DNA from: Arthrobacter sp. OVS8
GTDB lineage: Bacteria; Actinomycetota; Actinomycetes; Actinomycetales; Micrococcaceae
DNA length: 64,000 bases
NCBI GenBank assembly: GCA_028370155.1
Contig: CP116670.1
Coordinates: forward strand, 806,001-870,000
Direction: 5' to 3'
This document shows positions 49,660 to 58,696 of the stretch, piece after piece. The notes beneath the pieces are model-generated. The model was not told the DNA's origin and made no database searches. It saw only the letters and a list, made by a program, of their open reading frames with translations. The position numbers were made by a program, and so were the translations under genes. The number at the start of each line of letters is the position of its first letter. The first letter of the stretch is position 1.

Positions 49660-50040
49660 TTATTGCTGGCGAAGGACCCGTTCCTTGACCGCGGCGAATT
49701 CGTCGGCGGTCAGGGCGCCGTCGTCCATCAAGGTTTTGGCCTGCGCGATTTGTTCCGTCGGGTTGGTTCCGGCCGTTCGGCGGACGTAGTCGTCAGAATC
49801 TTCGTTCGCCACGTCGTGACGGGCAGCCTGCCGCAAGGACATGGATTGTCCGAAGGCAATCAAATATGCCAGACCGCCGAGGACCGGCAGGAAAATCAAG
49901 ACAACCACCCAGGCAGCCTTGCTCCATCCGGGGCGGGTCGAATCAGCGAAAATGTCCTTGACGATCAGAAACAGAACCACCAGATATGAAACATAAAGCA
50001 GAAACGACATCATCAGCCAAAAGTAGTCCCAGAAAGTCAT
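49660..50040 (-). CDS. SHOCT/PLDc_N membrane protein, paralogue 2 (most divergent)
   Basis: A 126-residue protein with MTFWDYFWLMMSF, two helices (LYVSYLVVLFLIVKDIF, VVVLIFLPVLGGLAYLIAF), a charged linker and the SHOCT end (IAQAKTLMDDGALTADEFAA). It differs from the other three at many positions but keeps the layout. The ATG 50040 is preceded by AAAGGA. It is divergent from lipoprotein 2, and palindromic box B lies between them, so the two genes may share control. Confidence 0.83.
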   Translation of the reverse strand: MTFWDYFWLMMSFLLYVSYLVVLFLIVKDIFADSTRPGWSKAAWVVVLIFLPVLGGLAYLIAFGQSMSLRQAARHDVANEDSDDYVRRTAGTNPTEQIAQAKTLMDDGALTADEFAAVKERVLRQQ

Positions 50041-50173
50041 GTCATTTCCTTTCATCCGCGTGGGCGCGCATGCCCGCATCATCCCACACATGCCAGCGCT
50101 CCGGAACGGTCCTTTGACGGCGGAATCCGAGCCGCCCGTGCACTTTGCCCGGCCGAGTGCGCTTGCCGTTTTA

Positions 50174-50190
50174 TCACCCCCGGCGGGTGA
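50174..50190. promoter_or_regulatory. Palindromic box B
   Basis: TCACCCCCGGCGGGTGA differs from box A at one position of 17. It lies 86 bases before lipoprotein 2 and 133 bases before the divergent SHOCT paralogue 2, almost the same distance from a paralogous gene as box A. Confidence 0.75.
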
Positions 50191-50276
50191 GGCGCGCCCC
50201 GGGGTTCGAGGCCAACGATGGTGTTATCTGGCGGTCATTGGGCTGCCGGGAGAATGACCTTCCGAGAGGGCCCCGA

Positions 50277-50717
50277 ATGTCGGGAACACGGCCAGTGCTC
50301 GCACGGTTGTCCGCACTCGGAGCAGCGCTTATGCTGCTCGCGGGCTGCAGCACCCCGAGCCCGCCCGCTGGCACGTCCAGCGCGGCTCCGTCCGTTTCGC
50401 CGGCGTGCGCCGCTGCCGATGCCTTTGCCGACGCTCTGACCGGTTTCAAAGACACCCTCAAACCAGGGGCCACGTTGGAACAGGTCCGGTCCGCCCGGGA
50501 CCAGGTGGTGAAGACCTATGACGAGCTGGTCGATGCAACCGGCGACGCGGCCAAAGATCGTGTGGACGCCGTTACATCAGCGAAAGCCCGCTTCGCTGCC
50601 GCCGTCAACGACGTTCCCGACGATGCCACGTTGACCGAAGCAGCCGCCTCCCTGCGGGACGAGGCAGCAAACGTCCAGGCCGCCCTGAGCGACCTCGCGA
50701 CGGAGGTCCAGTGTTAA
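50277..50717 (+). CDS. Small helical lipoprotein, paralogue 2
   Basis: A 146-residue paralogue of the lipoprotein at 42189. The signal peptide ends in LLAGC (Cys24), a Ser/Pro linker follows, then the same helical body (ALTGFKDTLKPGATLEQVRS, AAKDRVDAVTSAKARF, DVPDDATLTEAAASLRDEAA). The Cys before the first helix and the terminal Cys are both conserved, which supports a structural disulfide. It is the first gene of a forward run with SHOCT paralogue 3, AI-2E and GAP proteins. Unknown function. Confidence 0.8.
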   Translation: MSGTRPVLARLSALGAALMLLAGCSTPSPPAGTSSAAPSVSPACAAADAFADALTGFKDTLKPGATLEQVRSARDQVVKTYDELVDATGDAAKDRVDAVTSAKARFAAAVNDVPDDATLTEAAASLRDEAANVQAALSDLATEVQC

Positions 50718-50737
50718 CTTCCGGAGTTCTCCGGAAG
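50718..50737 (+). terminator. Hairpin between lipoprotein 2 and SHOCT paralogue 3
   Basis: CTTCCGGAG-TT-CTCCGGAAG is a perfect 9-bp stem immediately after the lipoprotein stop. There is no T-run, so partial termination or protection of the upstream mRNA is more likely than full termination. Confidence 0.5.
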
Positions 50738-50813
50738 ACCGGCCGGTGAACTGAATAAAACCCAGGCTGCGTTCACGGACAATGCCGCATCAATCGAAAG
50801 TAGGGAAGCCAAA

Positions 50814-51200
50814 ATGAGTTTCTGGGAAAACTTTTGGGACATATTCTGGTGGTTTTTCATCGTCTATGCGCTCTTCGCCTTTCTCTATGCGTTGTTCATC
50901 GTCATTGCCGACCTCTTTCGAGACCACGAGCTGAGCGGCTGGTGGAAGGCCATCTGGATTGTCTTCCTGGCATTCGTGCCCTTCCTGACACTGCTGGTGT
51001 ACATGATTGCCCGCGGCAAGGGCATGGCCGAGCGGTCCATGCAACGCGCCAAGCGGGACCAGGAAGCCGCCGATTCATACATCCGCGAAGTCGCAACAGC
51101 GAGCCCCACCGAGGAGATCTCCAAAGCCAAGGCCCTCCTGGACGCCGGAACCATCAGCCCCGACGAGTTTCAACGGATCAAGGCCCGAGTCACAACCTAA
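50814..51200 (+). CDS. SHOCT/PLDc_N membrane protein, paralogue 3
   Basis: A 128-residue protein very close to paralogue 1: the same start MSFWENFWDIFWWF, helices IVYALFAFLYALFIVIADLF and IVFLAFVPFLTLLVYMIA, the linker MAERSMQRAKRDQEAADSYI and the SHOCT end (EISKAKALLDAGTISPDEFQ). It follows lipoprotein 2 on the same strand, repeating the order lipoprotein then SHOCT of the 42-kb locus. The AI-2E gene begins 33 bases after its stop. Confidence 0.85.
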   Translation: MSFWENFWDIFWWFFIVYALFAFLYALFIVIADLFRDHELSGWWKAIWIVFLAFVPFLTLLVYMIARGKGMAERSMQRAKRDQEAADSYIREVATASPTEEISKAKALLDAGTISPDEFQRIKARVTT

Positions 51201-51233
51201 AAGACACCATTGGTGCGAACGAAGGAGGGCTCC

Positions 51234-52432
51234 ATGGGGCCGGAACCAGCGGAGTCGTCTCCACGTCCTGTCCTCCCCGCTCCGCCATCATCCTGCTCAC
51301 CCTGGCCTGCGCCGCCATCGTGGCTTTCGGCCTGGCCGCCATGCGGGGAATCGTCATCCCCGTCTTCTTTGCGTTTATCCTCACGCTCTGCGTCCATCCC
51401 CTGCGGCGCTGGATGCAGGGGCGCGGAGTGCCCCGGGGAGCCGCTACAGGAACCACCATCGCAGCAGTTTTTGCGCTGCTGGCGGGCTTCGCCGCCATAC
51501 TCTTCGCCTCCCTCGCCCAGTTCTCCGCACTCTTGCCGCAGTATGCGCCGGAGCTCGCCCAGTTGGGCGCCTCCATTACCACTCTGCTGGAATCAGTGGG
51601 GTTCGGCCCGGAACAGACGCAGGCCGTTCTGCAGGGGTTCACTCCCGGCCGCCTGATCAGCTTCATTGGCGGAGTCCTGGGAAACATCACGAGCATTGTG
51701 GGCAGCCTGGTGGTCATCCTGACGATGCTGATCCTCATGGGGGTGGACGGCTCGCGAATGCCCGCCGTGCTGACACACCTGAACTACCACCGGCCGGACA
51801 TGGTCACCGCATTCAACGACTTTGGGCGCGGCGTCCGCCGGTACATGGTGGCCACCACCGTCCTGGGGATCGCCCAGGGACTTTTCAACTGGCTCCTCCT
51901 GACCATCCTGCAGGTTCCCGGAGCCCTGCTGTGGGGTTTGCTCTCCTTCATTTGCAGCTTCATTCCCAACATTGGCTACTTCATTGCGATCGTCCCGCCG
52001 CTGTTCTTCGGGTTCCTCACCGGCGGGTGGCCTACTGTACTCGCCGTGATTGTTTTCTACGGCGGGATCAACACGGTCATTCAGTCCATCATCCAGCCTA
52101 AGTACGTCGGCAATGCGGTGGCCCTCAGTGAGACGATAACGTTCGCCTCAGTGCTGTTCTGGGCCGTCATCCTCGGACCAGTCGGTGCCGTCCTCGCAGT
52201 GCCACTCACACTCCTTTCCCGCACCATCCTCCTCGACTCCGACCCGGCCATCGCGTGGTGGCGGCCCTTGACGGGTGACAAAAAGACCTCGAGATTATCC
52301 TCAAGCAAGAGGACGATGCGATTCGCGCGCGCCGGGCGCGGCGGGGCTCCGGCAACCCGGACCCTGGCAGCACACCGAAGGCATGACATGCCCTCGGGTG
52401 AGTGCGTAAGCCGGGTGACAGCCAGGTGTTGA
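51234..52432 (+). CDS. AI-2E family transporter-like protein (one frameshift)
   Basis: A membrane protein of about 400 residues of the AI-2E/UPF0118 family. It has LAAMRGIVIPVFFAFILTLC, then a helical soluble segment (LAQLGASITTLLESVGF), the conserved ALLWGLLSFICSFIPNIGYF and IIQPKYVGNAVALSETITF, and the last pair AVILGPVGAVLAVPLTLL. A break near 51278 follows the start (MGPEPAESSPRPVLP), which is placed by GGAGG before ATG 51234. Members move ions or small molecules. The name does not prove AI-2 transport. Confidence 0.85.
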
Positions 52433-53090
52433 GCATCGTCACGAGCCTGATGCTGTTCGCCCTCGCAGGGGCAATCAGCACCGTGCCCGTGAGCATCACC
52501 ATCATGATCCTGCTCTCCCCGATCCACGCCGCGGTGCCCTGCCCTTCCTGATCGGCAGTGTCGCCGGATCGATCGTGGTTGTCGGCCTCTCAGCCGTCGG
52601 GCTGCAGCTCCTGCCCGGCCGGCCGACGCTGAGACAGGACGAATTATTGGCACAGATTGGCCTGGTGGTCGGGGTCTTGCTCGTTGGCTACGCCATCTAC
52701 CTCTTCTCGCATAGAAGCCAGACGGACAGCGCGGTCGTAGGGAAACTCAAAACGAGGTTCCAATCCGCCCGCCCGTGGGAGTTCGTCGTCCTGGGCCTGG
52801 GCCTGAACCTCCGCCCCAAGGCGATCCTGCTCGCCGTCGCGGCCGGTGCTGTGATCAGCGTTCGGGAACCGCCGCTGTTCCAGGGAGCCTTGCTGGTGGT
52901 CGCGTACGCCACCGTGACCCAGTCAGCCGTCGTCGTGCCGATCGCCGTATGGCTGAAGTCCCCGGAGCGGGCCGAAGTGCCGCTGACGGCCATCTACACG
53001 TGGATGCAGCGGAACGGGCAGAGGATTGCCGCGATCGCAACACTGACGATCGGGCTATTCATTATCGGCTACTCGATCGTCCAGCTCTGA
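52426..53090 (+). CDS. GAP family (SfLAP-type) membrane protein (one frameshift)
   Basis: A protein of about 221 residues with six helices, from MLFALAGAISTVPVSITIMI through PFLIGSVAGSIVVVGLSAVG to ATLTIGLFIIGYSIVQL. The pattern is that of the GAP family named after mycobacterial proteins that help move lipids to the surface. A break near 52535 splits helix one from the rest. GTG 52426 overlaps the AI-2E stop by 7 bases, so they are one transcript. A strong hairpin follows the stop. Confidence 0.75.
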
Positions 53091-53096
53091 ACGAAA

Positions 53097-53136
53097 CAGG
53101 AGCGCCCCGGCGATCAACATCGACGGGGCGCTCCTG
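53097..53136. terminator. Bidirectional terminator hairpin
   Basis: CAGGAGCGCCCCG and CGGGGCGCTCCTG form a perfect 13-bp stem with a 14-base loop between the convergent GAP and SHOCT paralogue 4 genes. Confidence 0.85.
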
Positions 53137-53154
53137 CATACGGTTGCTGCGATG

Positions 53155-53541
53155 TCAGACCAGCACGCTGCTCTTGATCTTTTCAAACTCGGCAGGGCTG
53201 ATGGTTCCAGCGTCCAGGAGCGCCTTGGCTTTGGCGATCTCCTCGGTCGGGCTCGCCGCGGCGGCCTCGCGTATGTACGCGTTGGTGGCTTCCCGGTTCT
53301 GGCGTGACCGCTCAGCTGCCCTCTCCGTCAAGCCCTTGCCGCGGGCAATGAGGTACACCAGCACACTCAGGAACGGCAGGAACGCGAGGAACACGAGCCA
53401 GACGGCTTTCAACCAGCCGTTCAGCTCTTTGTCCCGGAATATGTCACTGATGATGACGAACAGCGCGAACAGGAAAGCGAAGAATGCGTAGACATAAATG
53501 AACCACCAGAAAATATCCCAAAAGTTCTCCCAGAAACTCAT
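53155..53541 (-). CDS. SHOCT/PLDc_N membrane protein, paralogue 4
   Basis: A 128-residue protein with MSFWENFWDIFWWF again, helices YAFFAFLFALFVIISDIF and VFLAFLPFLSVLVYLIA, linker LTERAAERSRQNREATNAYI, and the SHOCT end (EIAKAKALLDAGTISPAEFE). No lipoprotein gene precedes it, unlike paralogues 1 and 3. The box at 53689 stands 147 bases before its ATG. AGGGAAG is the ribosome site. Confidence 0.85.
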   Translation of the reverse strand: MSFWENFWDIFWWFIYVYAFFAFLFALFVIISDIFRDKELNGWLKAVWLVFLAFLPFLSVLVYLIARGKGLTERAAERSRQNREATNAYIREAAAASPTEEIAKAKALLDAGTISPAEFEKIKSSVLV

Positions 53542-53688
53542 GTGGCTTCCCTACTTTCGTTTGATGCGGCTTTTGTACGGGTACTCGGCCTTGGTGGGAA
53601 TGGAGCTAACTGCAGGTCTGGGTCGTGGACTGGCAGCCTGACCACTGGCAGGTACAAGCATTCTGCGTCCCGGGTGCCGGCGACTTCC

Positions 53689-53705
53689 TCATCCGCCAGG
53701 GGTGA
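53689..53705. promoter_or_regulatory. Palindromic box C
   Basis: TCATCCGCCAGGGGTGA has 13 of 17 positions of box A and the same flank GGATT on the far side. It lies between the MFS gene and SHOCT paralogue 4, 147 bases before the latter. Confidence 0.55.
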
Positions 53706-53730
53706 AATCCAGGGACTTCGCCGGCAAAGT

Positions 53731-55326
53731 TCACCCCAGAATTGCTCCTTCCCCGGCGCCGGAAGCTTTGGGATCGGGGAGTCTCATCATGCGGAAGGAC
53801 GTGAACAGCCCGGCCAGGCCGGCCAGAATCGGAACCACCAGGGCGATCTGGAGGGCCAGGGGCCGCGCTTCCGTGTTGATCCGGATGATCTCGTCACTCA
53901 CTTCCTCCGTTTGGCCGGCGAGGAGCTCCTCGAGCTGCGCATCGCTCATCACCTGCGCGTCCTGTTCCAGGGCCTGCGAGACCTGCTGCTGCTGGTCCGG
54001 CGCAAGAACCGTGCTGGACGTCGCCATGCCGATGAAGATCGTCGACAGCGATGCCAGCATGATGCCGCCGGCAAACGCGAGCCCAAGTGACAAACCGAAC
54101 GACCCCGAGGCCGAGTTGACGCTTGCAGCTTCGCTGACCCGCTCGTCCGAAATCGGGGACAGGGTGTAGTTGTTGAGCTGGGACACCAGCAGCCCCAGGC
54201 CGCATCCCGAAATGATCAGCGGCACCAGAAGCCACCAGCCGGAGTCCGCGCGCGGCACGATCGGAACCAGGACCACCAGCCCCACGATCAAGAGCAGGAA
54301 CCCCCACCGTATAAGACTGGCCGGGCGGCGCGTCCCGGCCCGCTTGCCGGCAAGCATGGCGACCGCGAACATGGTCAGCGACAGTGGCGCGATGGACAAC
54401 CCTGCCTGCATGGCGTTGTATCCGAGCACCATCTGAAGGTAGATGGGCAGCACGATCATGGTGCCGCCAAGCGCGACCTGCTGAAGCATCTGCCCCGTGG
54501 CGCCAAAGCGGAAGGCTTTCGACTGGAACAAATCCGGATCCAGCAGGGCCGCCTTGCCTTGGCGTTTGCGCCTGACAAGCCAGTAGATCAGGCCGCCCAG
54601 TCCGACCGCACCGACGGCCAGGAGGGCCCCCACCGCTTCGCCGCCCTCCTGCCAGACCAGAATGCCCAGCACGATACCGCCCATGCCGACAATGGACAGC
54701 AGCGACCCGAAGAGATCCAGCGACCGGGGCCCCACATACGGGACATCATGAACCAGCTTGATGCCGGACAGCACCACCGCAATGATGACGGCCTCCAGCA
54801 TAAAAGCGACGCGCCAGGACAGGAACGTGGTGATGAACCCGCCAAGCAATGGCCCCACGGCGGCGGCAATCGCAGCCGAGGCGCCCACCAGGGCATAGAC
54901 CCGCTTCTGGGCCGCGCCCTCGAAATTTCCGTGGATGAGGGACTGCATGGCCGGCAACAGGAGCGAGGCACCAAGCCCGCCGATCACGGCCCAGAAGATG
55001 ATGATCGGAAGCAGGCTCTGCGCCAACGTCATCGCTATGGCACCGACGGCATAGCAGACGAGCCCGATCACATAGGCGCGCTTGCGCCCGATCAGGTCGC
55101 CGATTTTTCCGCCGATCAAGATGAAGGCGGCGGAGACAAGTGCCTCGAGCGCAATCGCTGACTGGAGGCCGCTGACAGTCGAGCCGATGTCCTGCACCAC
55201 CGCGGAGATCGAGACATTCATGATCGAGGTGTCGACCACCAGCACAAACATCGCCATGGCCAACAGCAGGGCGAGTCTGCCATTGAACGGCTCTGCCTGA
55301 GTGTCGCCGCCTTGGGGTGGGTTCAT
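53731..55326 (-). CDS. MFS drug transporter, DHA2/EmrB type
   Basis: An intact 531-residue transporter with about 14 helices. It has the motif D1-type VVDTSIMNVSISAVVQDIG in helix one, the loop GGKIGDLIGRKRAYVIG between helices two and three, and the antiporter motif C region GPLLGGFITTFLSWRVAFM. A periplasmic-like segment rich in Gln and Glu (QQQQVSQALEQDAQVMSDAQ) comes before the last helix. It would export drugs or metabolites by proton antiport. A weak box copy is 66 bases before the start. Confidence 0.9.
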   Translation of the reverse strand: MNPPQGGDTQAEPFNGRLALLLAMAMFVLVVDTSIMNVSISAVVQDIGSTVSGLQSAIALEALVSAAFILIGGKIGDLIGRKRAYVIGLVCYAVGAIAMTLAQSLLPIIIFWAVIGGLGASLLLPAMQSLIHGNFEGAAQKRVYALVGASAAIAAAVGPLLGGFITTFLSWRVAFMLEAVIIAVVLSGIKLVHDVPYVGPRSLDLFGSLLSIVGMGGIVLGILVWQEGGEAVGALLAVGAVGLGGLIYWLVRRKRQGKAALLDPDLFQSKAFRFGATGQMLQQVALGGTMIVLPIYLQMVLGYNAMQAGLSIAPLSLTMFAVAMLAGKRAGTRRPASLIRWGFLLLIVGLVVLVPIVPRADSGWWLLVPLIISGCGLGLLVSQLNNYTLSPISDERVSEAASVNSASGSFGLSLGLAFAGGIMLASLSTIFIGMATSSTVLAPDQQQQVSQALEQDAQVMSDAQLEELLAGQTEEVSDEIIRINTEARPLALQIALVVPILAGLAGLFTSFRMMRLPDPKASGAGEGAILG

Positions 55327-55392
55327 CTGCCATCGTCTCCCTGCTCGAAGGGCGTGCTACCCCAAAACTAGCCATGGCCCGTGGTATTCAAA

Positions 55393-55409
55393 TCATTCCC
55401 CGGGCATGA
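55393..55409. promoter_or_regulatory. Weak palindromic box before the MFS gene
   Basis: TCATTCCCCGGGCATGA keeps TCA-N11-TGA and CCC/GGG halves but matches box A in only 10 of 17 positions. Its 66-base distance to the ATG equals that of boxes E and F. Confidence 0.3.
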
Positions 55410-55431
55410 GGTTGCTGCCGGGAGGCCCGGC

Positions 55432-57163
55432 CTAATCAGGATTGTCTTCACGGCGCCGTTCGACGGCGGACTGTTCAGCCTCCACGGCCCTGAAGATGTT
55501 GCCGTGGATCATGCCCTCGCCGATGCGTTCGATCACGCCGTCCCGGGCCAGGGTGGCCCGGACCGCGGGTTTCAGCCGGGCGAGGCGCAGATTAACGCCG
55601 GCCTCGCGCGAAAGTTTCACAATTTCCGCCATCTTCGCCGTGCCTTGGGAGTCGACGAAGTTAATCCCGGCGCAGTCCAGCACGATGCCGGTGATCCCGT
55701 GAGTTGACTGGATGACGTCGCGCAGACGGTCCTCCAGGGCGTCGGCGGTGGCGAAGAAGAGACCGCCGTCGAACCGGATGACCGCCACGCCGGGAATCAC
55801 TTCGTCACCGGGGTGGTCATCCACTTCGCGGAAAACCTGTGTGCCCCGTTCCCGGCCGAGGACGGGCATCTGCGGGTGTGTGGCCACACCCACCAGCCAG
55901 AGGAGCGAAAGCCCGATTCCGATGATGACTCCCGCCAGCACACCGAAGATCAGGGTGCCGGCAATGGCCGCGATAGCAATCCAGAAATCAAACTTTTGCA
56001 CCCGGGCCAGCCGCCGCATCTCCGGCACGTTCATCATGCCCATAACAACGGCCTCGATGATGAGCGCCGCCAGCACCGGTTTGGGGAGGATCGAGAACAG
56101 CGGCGCCAGGAACAGCAATGTGAGCAGGACGGTGACTCCGGAGGTGAGGGAGGCCAGGCCGGTTTTCGCTCCGGAGTGGTCGTTGAGCGAACTCGCTGAC
56201 AGGCTCGTAGAGACGGGCATCCCCTTGAAAACGCCCGCAGCCATGTTGGCAAACGACTGGGCAATGGACTCCTGATTGATGTCAATCTGGTAGCGGTGCT
56301 TGGCGGCGAACGCCCGCGCGTCCCCGCCGTCTGCGAGAAGCCGATCAGGACCAGCGCCACCGCCGCAAGCGCCACGGTCTCCACGTTGTCCCACATCAGC
56401 TGACCGTCGGGGAGCTCCGGCGACGGCAGCCCGCTGGGCACGTCACCGACCAGCGCCACCCCTTGGCGCCAAGGTCGAACACAGCCGCCGCCAGCAGCCC
56501 GCCCACCACCAGGACCAGGGCTCCGGGGACCGTGGGCGCAATCGCCTTCAGAACGAAAACCACGGCCAGCGCGATGACACCCACCACCACGGTGGTCAGG
56601 TGTGCCTCGCCCAGGGTCCCAAACCATGACCGCAGTTCCTGGATCGGATTGGATCCGGTCACCTCGGTCCCGGTCAGTTTCGGGAGTTCCCCGATGACGA
56701 CGTCGATCGCCGCGCCGAAGAGGAACCCGGTGACCACCGCCCGCGAGAGGAACTGGGCAATCCATCCCATCCTGAGGACGGCAAGAAGCAGGAACAGGAT
56801 TCCGGATGCGAGGGTGATGCCCGCGACAAATGAGGCGACATCCTGCTCGTTGGTGATGCCGGCTGCGAGCACGGCGCTCGCGGCCACGGCCGCCAGTCCT
56901 GAGCTGGGACCCATGGAGATCTGCCGGCAGGACCCCAGGGCCCCGTACACGATCGCGCCGGCTGCCGCAGCGTACAGGCCGTTCTGCAGCGGGATCCCGG
57001 CGATCCCGGCGTATCCCAGATTCTTGGGAACGATCAGGGCCGCGACGGTCACCCCGGCGATCAGGTCGCCCCTCAGCCACATGCGGTCGTAGCTGCGGAG
57101 CTGGCCAAGGATGGGCAACCCCGTCAGGCGGCCCCGCTGCGTCTTCATCTTGCCTTGTTCCAC
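55432..57163 (-). CDS. SulP family anion transporter with STAS domain (two frameshifts)
   Basis: A transporter of about 577 residues. The N-terminal part has LIAGVTVAALIVPKNLGYAG and GLYAAAAGAIVYGALGSCRQ, the SulP signature region. The later part has SIAQSFANMAAGVFKGMPVS and LASLTSGVTVLLTLLFLAPL. The C-terminal STAS domain is clear (VIRFDGGLFFATADALEDRL, GIVLDCAGINFVDSQGTAKM). Breaks lie near 56455 and 56335. The substrate may be sulfate, bicarbonate or another anion. GTG 57163 is the likely start, and ATG 57148 is possible. The DUF998-like gene ends 14 bases before it. Confidence 0.88.
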
Positions 57164-57177
57164 CTAACGCCTTCCGA

Positions 57178-58310
57178 TCAGGAGTCCGCGGCGGTCCTAT
57201 CCGTTCCGGGCGCCGCAGTTTGGGCGGCTGTATCAGTGCGTTGGAACACGGGGCGGGCCGGTGCGCTGACGGCGAGCTGGTCGGCGTCGACGGCGGCGAG
57301 GTTGCGGATCAGGACGATCAGCCAGGCGAAGACCAGCGAGGCCGCGATGAGCTCCACGGCGGTGAGGTTGTAGTAGCCGAACGGGAAGTACATCAGCACG
57401 GCGAAGGCGATAACCGCCAGGAACACCAGCCCCAGCAGATTGAAGGTCGCCGGGATCGAGGGAACCAATGAACGCATGCGGACAATCAGGGTTCCGAACA
57501 CCACCACCATGCCGGACGCTGCCGCGGTGTGGAGCCAGAACTGTTCGTCGACCGGGAACAGTCCCACGCAGGCGAGGAGGATGCCGATGAGGACGATGCC
57601 GCCTTCCAGATGCCGCACCCGGCGGCGCGCGGGCGCGGTCTTCGCCGTCGATTCGAGCGTCCTCGTGGAGTATCCGGCCAGGGTTGTGACCACAACGCCG
57701 GCGACGATCAGCGTGAGGTTGAACGCCACGCCGGAGACGCCGGAACTCATGCCGAGGGCGCTGAGGTTCTCCTGCCACCACTGCGGGTCTTCGGCGGTGA
57801 GCATGCTCGTCAGTACACCCGTGACGAGGAATACCGCGAGAAGTGCGGCGAGCCGGTAGGCGTTCATGGTGACCGTCGACAGGTACGCGATGTAGGTACT
57901 GATGGCTCCGGTGACCCCGACGAGGATTGCCGCTGCCAGGGGATACAACACTGCGCCCACGAACGCCCGCTGGAAGATTGAGAACAGCGCCAGCCAGCCG
58001 AGCAGGAAGATGCAGGCATGGGCCAGCGCGAGCGCGGCGATGTCGATGATGTTGCGTGTCCGGCCTCCGCCGGGGCGGGCGGAGCGTCATGCGCCTGCCG
58101 TTGCAGGGACCCCACCACTGCGGCTGCTGCGCCAAGGACGGCGGTCCCGAGCGCAGCGATGTCGCCCACCGACCCCCGTCCGGACAACGCAACGGGTTCA
58201 CGCCCCACCAGCAGGAACGCAATCATGCCGAGGATGAGAAAGCCCGCGCCGCCGATGACGAGCGCCCGGGATTCTGAGGTGACTGCAGCGTTTCTCTTCA
58301 GGGCCAACAT
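57178..58310 (-). CDS. DUF998-like multi-spanning membrane protein (one frameshift)
   Basis: A protein of about 377 residues with ten or so helices. It starts with VIGGAGFLILGMIAFLLVG and, after a break near 58060, continues with ACIFLLGWLALFSIFQRAFV, TYIAYLSTVTMNAYRLAALL, and the block LSALGMSSGVSGVAFNLTLI that resembles DUF998. It ends with ELIAASLVFAWLIVLIRNLA and a Pro/Thr tail. Function unknown. It precedes the SulP gene on the same strand with 14 bases between, so they are one operon, and box D is 137 bases before its start. Confidence 0.7.
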
Positions 58311-58696
58311 CGCTCACTTCGCTTCCCCGGGGTTGAGGATCATCGAGTGCCGCCGTCACCGGCCCTTCGTTCTGTTCGGGCGAAAGGCCACGTCGGCTGC
58401 TCCATTTCGGAGTACCCCCACGCTATGGCCACCTCGGCGCAGTGCCGTCACCCGCCAAGGATGAAACCTTCCCGCCCAGCACCACGGTTGGCATCGGGTC
58501 TCTCTCCCGGATACGGCACGCAGGGTGTTGAATAGTAATAGGTCCGCACCGCTGCCGAACTCAGCAGGGTGTTGGACCGGCTACTTTGCTTGCCGGAGCG
58601 TGGGGGCCGGTGTGAGACGGGGCCGGCGACGCTTGAGAGCCCTCTGAGACCGGGGTTCTCTCCCCAGCCGTCGTCGGCCCCTTGGCCTGTCCCCTA
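58311..58696. other. Gene-free stretch with one palindromic box
   Basis: A 386-base region between the DUF998-like gene and the NmrA-type gene. It contains box D (58448-58464). I see no convincing gene in it, and the long reverse frame that covers part of it is a readthrough of the broken NmrA-type gene. Confidence 0.55.
58448..58464. promoter_or_regulatory. Palindromic box D
   Basis: TCACCCGCCAAGGATGA matches box C in 14 of 17 positions and stands 137 bases before the DUF998-SulP operon, at the end of the island. Confidence 0.55.

Noticed and set aside
53551..53661. A 36-codon reverse frame just before SHOCT paralogue 4
   Set aside because: It has no ribosome site and its composition is not gene-like. 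It overlaps the equally weak cysteine-rich frame.
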